Shown: positions 59,910 through 64,000 of the stretch, piece by piece
Layout of the letters: each line of letters begins with the position of its first letter
Numbering within the stretch: position 1 is the first letter of the stretch
Source: Citrobacter sp. Res13-Sevr-PEB04-36
Lineage (GTDB): Bacteria; Pseudomonadota; Gammaproteobacteria; Enterobacterales; Enterobacteriaceae
Assembly (NCBI RefSeq): GCF_015672735.1
Contig: NZ_JADABY010000018.1
Location: 1 to 64,000 of the forward strand
DNA length: 64,000 nucleotides
Direction: 5' to 3'
Program-made: the position numbers and the translations under genes
The notes under the pieces: model-generated
Databases searched by the model: none
Told to the model about the DNA's origin: nothing
What the model saw: only the letters and a program-made list of their open reading frames with translations

Positions 59910-59936
59910 GGTGCAGCATGTGGCGCTGCACCGTTT
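59910..59936 (+). terminator. potI terminator
   Basis: GGTGCAGC / GCTGCACC perfect 8-bp stem with a 7-nt loop, then GTTTT. The loop contains ATG 59918. Confidence 0.8.
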
Positions 59937-59938
59937 TC

Positions 59939-60427
59939 ACGGAAGACGACGCGTTGGGATTTTTTAAGAAATCATCCGCATCACATGCTCGCTTAAACGT
60001 TCCTGCTTTAGTGCAGGTGGCGGTGCTCGCTATTATCATGATCCGCGGTCTCGATCTGTTGATGATTTTCAATACATTGGGCGTGCGCGGTACGATGGCA
60101 TTTATCCAGCGTAGCGTGCAGACCTGGGATTTGACACTGGTATTTTTAAGCAGTCTGATGCTGGTGTTCATCGAAATTTACTGTGCCTTTTCCTTAGTAA
60201 AGGGACGTAACTGGGCGCGCTGGATTTATCTGCTTACCCAGGTAGTGGCCTCCGGTTATTTGTGGGCGGCGTCGTTGGGTTATGGTTATCCTGAGCTGTT
60301 CAGTATTGCGGGTGAATCGAAGCGTGAAATTTTTCGCACGCTGGTGATGCAGAAATTGCCGGATATGCTGGTGTTATTGTTGCTGTTTGTTCCGGCGTCC
60401 AGTCGACGGTTCTTCCGCCTGCAATAA
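59939..60427 (+). CDS. ybjO: Inner membrane protein YbjO
   Basis: Predicted inner-membrane protein with four helices and the pattern of E. coli YbjO (ALGFFKKSSASHARLNVPAL near the start, SRRFFRLQ at the end). E. coli begins at an ATG in the position that here reads ACG (59939). That position gives 162 residues, exactly the E. coli length. The only upstream in-frame ATG (59918) lies in the loop of the potI terminator. TTG 59954 is 8 nt after GGAAG and may be the real start. Function unknown. Confidence 0.8.
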   Translation, partial: TEDDALGFFKKSSASHARLNVPALVQVAVLAIIMIRGLDLLMIFNTLGVRGTMAFIQRSVQTWDLTLVFLSSLMLVFIEIYCAFSLVKGRNWARWIYLLTQVVASGYLWAASLGYGYPELFSIAGESKREIFRTLVMQKLPDMLVLLLLFVPASSRRFFRLQ

Positions 60428-60467
60428 TGTGTATAATCTCCGCCCCGGTTAATTTGAAGGTTTTCTT

Positions 60468-61595
60468 ATGCAGTGCGCACTTTATGACGCCGATCGCTGC
60501 CGTTCCTGTCAGTGGATAACACAGCCTGTTGGCGATCAACTTCGTGCAAAAATAGCCGATCTCCAGAATCTGCTTGCCGACTCTTCGGTTGGGGAGTGGT
60601 GCGCGCCTGTCGGTGGTCCGGAGAGTGCTTTTCGTAATAAAGCTAAGATGGTGGTGAGTGGCAGCGTGGAAAACCCGCTGTTGGGCATGCTGCATCGTGA
60701 CGGTACGCCTGAAGATTTGTGTGACTGCCCGCTTTATCCTGCCTCATTTGCGCCGGTATTCGCTGCGCTAAAACCCTTTATCGCCCGCGCCGGGCTGACA
60801 CCTTACAACGTAGCGCGTAAGCGGGGCGAACTGAAATATGTGCTGTTAACGGAAAGTCAGTTTGACGGCGGTATGATGTTACGTTTTGTCTTACGCTCTG
60901 AGGCGAAGCTGGGCCAACTGCGCGCGGCGTTGCCGTGGCTGCAGGCGCAGTTACCGCAGTTAAAGGTGATAACGGTCAATATCCAGCCGGTGCATATGGC
61001 AATTATGGAAGGGGAGACAGAAATCTTCCTGACCGAGCAGCAGGCGCTGGCTGAACGTTTTAACGATGTACCGCTGTGGATCCGCCCGCAGAGTTTCTTT
61101 CAAACCAATCCGGTGGTGGCGGGGCGTTTGTATGCCACGGCTCGCGACTGGGTGCGCCAGCTTCCGGTCAACCATATGTGGGACCTGTTTTGTGGCGTCG
61201 GGGGTTTTGGCCTGCATTGTGCCACGCCGCAGATGAAGCTGACGGGTATTGAGATCGCGCCAGAGGCGATCGCCTGTGCGAAAGAGTCTGCGCAGGCTTT
61301 AGGATTACAGAATCTGCATTTTCAGGCGCTCGACTCGACTCAATTCGCGACGGCGCAGGGAGAAGTACCTGATTTGGTGTTGGTGAACCCACCGCGTCGG
61401 GGCATTGGCAAACCACTGTGTGATTACCTTTCCCGCATGGCACCGCCGTTTATAGTCTATTCCAGCTGCAATGCGCAAAGCATGGCGAAGGATATTCGTG
61501 AACTGCCAGGGTATCGCATTGAACGCGTCCAGCTTTTCGATATGTTCCCGCATACCGCGCACTATGAAGTATTGACGCTGCTTATCCGGCAATAA
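60468..61595 (+). CDS. rlmC: 23S rRNA (uracil-747-C5)-methyltransferase RlmC
   Basis: SAM-dependent methyltransferase that makes m5U747 in 23S rRNA, 375 residues as in E. coli RlmC (RumB/YbjF). The N-terminal iron-sulfur cysteines include Cys3, Cys11 and Cys14 ([12 protein letters not shown]) and the Cys of LCDCPLYP. The SAM motif is [13 protein letters not shown], the NPP motif is VNPPRRGIG, and the catalytic cysteine is in YSSCNAQSM. Confidence 0.96.
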   Translation: MQCALYDADRCRSCQWITQPVGDQLRAKIADLQNLLADSSVGEWCAPVGGPESAFRNKAKMVVSGSVENPLLGMLHRDGTPEDLCDCPLYPASFAPVFAALKPFIARAGLTPYNVARKRGELKYVLLTESQFDGGMMLRFVLRSEAKLGQLRAALPWLQAQLPQLKVITVNIQPVHMAIMEGETEIFLTEQQALAERFNDVPLWIRPQSFFQTNPVVAGRLYATARDWVRQLPVNHMWDLFCGVGGFGLHCATPQMKLTGIEIAPEAIACAKESAQALGLQNLHFQALDSTQFATAQGEVPDLVLVNPPRRGIGKPLCDYLSRMAPPFIVYSSCNAQSMAKDIRELPGYRIERVQLFDMFPHTAHYEVLTLLIRQ

Positions 61596-61616
61596 TTTCT
61601 TTTCTTCGCCGGGAAT

Positions 61617-61646
61617 GCCTGATGACGCTTCGCTTATCAGGCCTAC
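61617..61646. repeat. REP unit after rlmC
   Basis: Palindromic GCCTGATGACGC...CGCTTATCAGGCCTAC. A second, partial repeat arm lies at 61654-61679. Confidence 0.75.
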
Positions 61647-61689
61647 GGAGAGATGCGGATTGTTGGTCGCATCCGGCAAATGCAACAGA

Positions 61690-61721
61690 CGAAAAAAAAG
61701 CCCGTACTTGCGTACGAGCTC
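61690..61721 (-). terminator. tRNA-Ser terminator
   Basis: Minus-strand CTCGTAC-GCAA-GTACGGG hairpin followed by a run of T residues, 12 nt beyond the tRNA 3' end. Confidence 0.85.
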
Positions 61722-61732
61722 TTTCTCAAATG

Positions 61733-61820
61733 TGGCGGTGAGAGAGGGGTTCGAACCCTCGATACGTTGCCGTATACACACTTTCCAGGCGTGCTCCTTC
61801 AGCCACTCGGACACCTCACC
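61733..61820 (-). tRNA. tRNA-Ser (anticodon GGA)
   Basis: An 88-nt type II tRNA on the minus strand. It begins GGTGAGGTG, ends in an encoded CCA, and has the anticodon loop CTGGAAAG. The long variable arm is typical of serine tRNAs, and the T arm is GAGGGTTCGAACCCTC-like. It matches the E. coli serW/serX sequence; which of the two orthologues cannot be said from sequence alone. Confidence 0.95.
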
Positions 61821-61968
61821 GTATTGTAGTGCTGCCTGACCGCTTGGGGGGCAACGGGGCGCTACTATAGGGAGTTGCGCTAAAACGGTCAAGCAGAATT
61901 TACGTCTTCACTCTCGTTTGGTTACGCAATAGACATATTCTGCGCCCGAACAGGCGCAGAGAATATGA

Positions 61969-62646
61969 TTAGCGCTGAGAGTCCAGTTTTTCACCGTTGG
62001 TGACGACTTCCTGAGCCTTGCTGTAACTTTCAATCAGCAACTGATAGGCCGGGAAGATTTTGGTATACACTTCCGCCCATTCAGCGGCATCTTCACGGTT
62101 CCAGGTCCGCTGTATTTCAGATGCGACGGCTGCGGTATCCATTGGCACCACGCCTGCCTGTACTACTCGCGCCAACGTGATTTCCTGCGCCATCTTGCTG
62201 TAAGTGCCGGAAGCATCAATGACGGCAAACACTTTATATCCTTCTGCCACCGCGCTGATGGCCGGGAAAGCCATGCAGACGCTGGTAATCGTACCGGCAA
62301 TAATCAGCGTTTTACGACCGGTTGCTTTGACAGCTTTAACAAAGTCTTCGTTATCCCAGGCGTTGATCTCGCCTTTGCGCGCCACGTACTGCGCATGGGG
62401 CGCATTAGCGTGGATCTCAGGGATCAACGGGCCGTTGGGTCCCTGGGGCACAGAGGCGGTGGTGATCACCGGCATCTTCGCCAGGGTGGCTATTTTTGCC
62501 AGCGCAGCGGCGCGGGCACGCAGTTCGGGCATCGGCATATCACCGACGGTCTGAAAAAGACCGCTCTGGTGATCGATAAGCAGCATTACGGCATCATCTA
62601 CGTCGATAACCGGGCGTGAACCATTAAAATTTGCAGGACTGGACAT
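61969..62646 (-). CDS. Isochorismatase-family cysteine hydrolase (YcaC-like)
   Basis: A 225-residue hydrolase, start ATG 62646 after AAGGAGAATACG; ten upstream in-frame codons to 62676 are not supported by homology. The catalytic triad is visible: Asp in [10 protein letters not shown], Lys in [10 protein letters not shown] and Cys in [10 protein letters not shown]. It resembles YcaC of E. coli, whose substrate is unknown. It lies 16 nt downstream of the pirin gene in one operon. Confidence 0.88.
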   Translation of the reverse strand: MSSPANFNGSRPVIDVDDAVMLLIDHQSGLFQTVGDMPMPELRARAAALAKIATLAKMPVITTASVPQGPNGPLIPEIHANAPHAQYVARKGEINAWDNEDFVKAVKATGRKTLIIAGTITSVCMAFPAISAVAEGYKVFAVIDASGTYSKMAQEITLARVVQAGVVPMDTAAVASEIQRTWNREDAAEWAEVYTKIFPAYQLLIESYSKAQEVVTNGEKLDSQR

Positions 62647-62662
62647 CGTATTCTCCTTCGCT

Positions 62663-63523
62663 TTAGATTTGGCCAAAACGGCCGGAGTTGAAATCGCGTA
62701 CGGCTTCGGCGATTTCTTGTTTAGTGTTCATCACAAACGGACCGTAACCAACAATCGGTTCATTTAGCGGTTCGCCTGACAGCAGCAGTACGCTGGCATC
62801 GCTACTGGCCTCAATATGTAGGGTTTTACCCTGCTGGCTTAATACCACCAACTGCGCCTCACTTGCGGGCGTGGTGCCGTTGAGGGTGATATTGCCTTTT
62901 AGCACTACCAGCGCAGTGCTCCATCCTTCCGGCTGGGACAGCGTGACCGGACGATTACTTTGCAGGCGCATGTCCCACACGTTCAACGGTGAGAAGGTAT
63001 GCGCGGGACCTTTCGTATCCTGATAGCTGCCCGCAATCACGCGAACAGTACCTGCGTCATCCGGCAGGGCGACAGTGGGAATAACGTAGCTGCTGATGCC
63101 CTGATAGCCTGGCACGGTCATTTTGTCTTTGGCTGGCAGGTTGACCCACAGCTGAACCATTTCCAACTCGCCGCCCTTACGGGTAAATTCCGGAGAGTGG
63201 AATTCTTCGTGTAAAATTCCAGCCCCTGCTGTCATCCACTGCACATCGCCTGGACCGATAATGCCGCCGCGACCGGTAGAGTCGCGATGCTCAACCTCAC
63301 CGCTGTAAACAATGGTCACCGTTTCAAAACCACGGTGCGGGTGCTCACCGACGCCACGCTTTTCGTTACCCGGTGTAAAGGTATGCGGACCGGCGTAATC
63401 CAGCAGCAGGAATGGACTTAGCTGCTCAGCATGAGACTGGTAAGAGAACATCGAGCGAACTGGAAATCCATCGCCAACCCAGTGTGGGCGAGGTGCGGTG
63501 TAGACGCCTGTTACGTGTTTCAT
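62663..63523 (-). CDS. Pirin-family bicupin protein
   Basis: A 286-residue bicupin. The N-terminal cupin has the pirin metal site [19 protein letters not shown], with the Glu of GILHEEFHS completing it. The C-terminal cupin is degenerate. Some bacterial pirins, such as E. coli YhhW, have quercetinase activity. It is the first gene of a two-gene operon with the isochorismatase-like hydrolase and is divergent from a LysR gene. Confidence 0.9.
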   Translation of the reverse strand: MKHVTGVYTAPRPHWVGDGFPVRSMFSYQSHAEQLSPFLLLDYAGPHTFTPGNEKRGVGEHPHRGFETVTIVYSGEVEHRDSTGRGGIIGPGDVQWMTAGAGILHEEFHSPEFTRKGGELEMVQLWVNLPAKDKMTVPGYQGISSYVIPTVALPDDAGTVRVIAGSYQDTKGPAHTFSPLNVWDMRLQSNRPVTLSQPEGWSTALVVLKGNITLNGTTPASEAQLVVLSQQGKTLHIEASSDASVLLLSGEPLNEPIVGYGPFVMNTKQEIAEAVRDFNSGRFGQI

Positions 63524-63553
63524 CTGTATCTCCTCAGTGGCGTTATCTTGATG

Positions 63554-63571
63554 TGAATAAGCTTATATTCA
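63554..63571. promoter_or_regulatory. Operator-like dyad between pirin and LysR genes
   Basis: TGAATA-AGCTTA-TATTCA, a 6-6-6 perfect inverted repeat of the kind bound by LysR-type regulators, in a 108-bp divergent gap. Confidence 0.5.
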
Positions 63572-63631
63572 TGACAGCGAGCTGAGTAGTGGCTAAAATA
63601 GTTCTCACCGTCTCATTAACAGGACAATCAG

Positions 63632-64000
63632 ATGACAAAGCTGGATCTCAATGATTTCGCATGGTTTGTGCATGTTGTCGAAGAAGGGGGATTTGCAGCG
63701 GCAGGTCGTGCGCTTGATGAACCCAAATCCAAACTTAGTCGGCGTATTGCGCAACTGGAGGATAGACTGGGCGTTCGTTTGATTCAGCGAACTACCCGAC
63801 AGTTTAATGTCACGGAAGTCGGGCAGACCTTTTACGAACATTGTAAGGCGATGCTGGTTGAGGCACAGGCGGCACAGGATGCCATCGCAGCGTTGCAGGT
63901 TGAGCCGCGCGGCATTGTGAAGTTGACGTGTCCAGTAACGCTGCTGCATGTGCATATTGGCCCGATGCTGGCGAGATTTATGGCGCGTTATCCGGATGTC
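63632..64000 (+). CDS. LysR-family regulator (N-terminal part)
   Basis: ATG 63632 behind AGGACAATCAG opens a LysR-type regulator that runs off the window; 123 residues are visible. The winged helix is DLNDFAWFVHVVEEGGFAAA followed by GRALDEPKSKLSRRIAQLED. The LRH-type linker and the start of the effector domain (GIVKLTCPVTLLHVHIGPML) follow. Similar to the aromatic or quinone-responsive LysR regulators. Likely controls the divergent pirin/hydrolase operon. Confidence 0.88.
   Translation, partial: MTKLDLNDFAWFVHVVEEGGFAAAGRALDEPKSKLSRRIAQLEDRLGVRLIQRTTRQFNVTEVGQTFYEHCKAMLVEAQAAQDAIAALQVEPRGIVKLTCPVTLLHVHIGPMLARFMARYPDV

Overview
The window is a stretch of enterobacterial chromosome closely related to Escherichia coli and Salmonella. 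Gene order follows the E. coli 18-20 minute region almost gene for gene, from fiu to rlmC. Protein identity to the K-12 versions as I remember them is high but not species-level. That divergence, plus a few lineage-specific insertions, suggests Citrobacter or a near relative. This assignment is inference, since no marker gene is present.

Layout: (1) 1-12 kb: catecholate siderophore receptor fiu (cut by the window edge), mcbA, rlmF, mechanosensitive channel ybiO, glutamine transporter glnHPQ, dps, rhtA, ompX, opgE and the manganese pair mntS/mntR. (2) 12-18 kb: ybiR, L,D-transpeptidase ldtB, ABC-F protein ybiT, an ERIC element and the dioxygenase-like ybiU. (3) 18-23.5 kb: sugar-phosphatase ybiV, glycyl-radical enzyme ybiW with activase ybiY, and fructose-6-phosphate aldolase fsaA. 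(4) 23.5-32 kb: moeAB (molybdopterin) and iaaA-gsiABCD (isoaspartyl peptidase and glutathione importer). (5) 32-39.7 kb: rimO, then a lineage-specific block (small helix-turn-helix-like ORF, frameshifted glycogen phosphorylase, LysR regulator), then bssR, yliI, gstB. (6) 40-52 kb: dacC, deoR, ybjG, mdfA, a hairpin-rich non-coding segment, ybjH, ybjI, ybjJ, rcdA, an inserted LysR/EamA pair, ybjL, ybjM. (7) 52-61.6 kb: grxA, ybjC-nfsA-rimK-ybjN, potFGHI, ybjO, rlmC. (8) 61.6-64 kb: a tRNA-Ser(GGA), after which E. coli order ends and a LysR/pirin/isochorismatase-like hydrolase module begins.

The most interesting signal is regulatory. A 16-bp dyad with core TTTCGAATGAAA occurs three times, upstream of ybiU, of ybiV, and between ybiYW and fsaA. 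I did not notice it elsewhere in the window. The ybiV copy sits beside a near-consensus CRP site. The ybiY/fsaA copy sits beside an FNR-like palindrome centred about 41.5 bp upstream of the predicted ybiY start point. I infer an undescribed local regulon for anaerobic sugar or sugar-phosphate use. Other points of interest are a glycogen phosphorylase broken by an apparent 20-nt deletion, ybjO lacking a usable ATG, a structured non-coding segment between mdfA and ybjH, and perfect dyads in the potF leader and around the ybjC -10 box. Statements about E. coli gene order, lengths and families come from memory; no database search was run.
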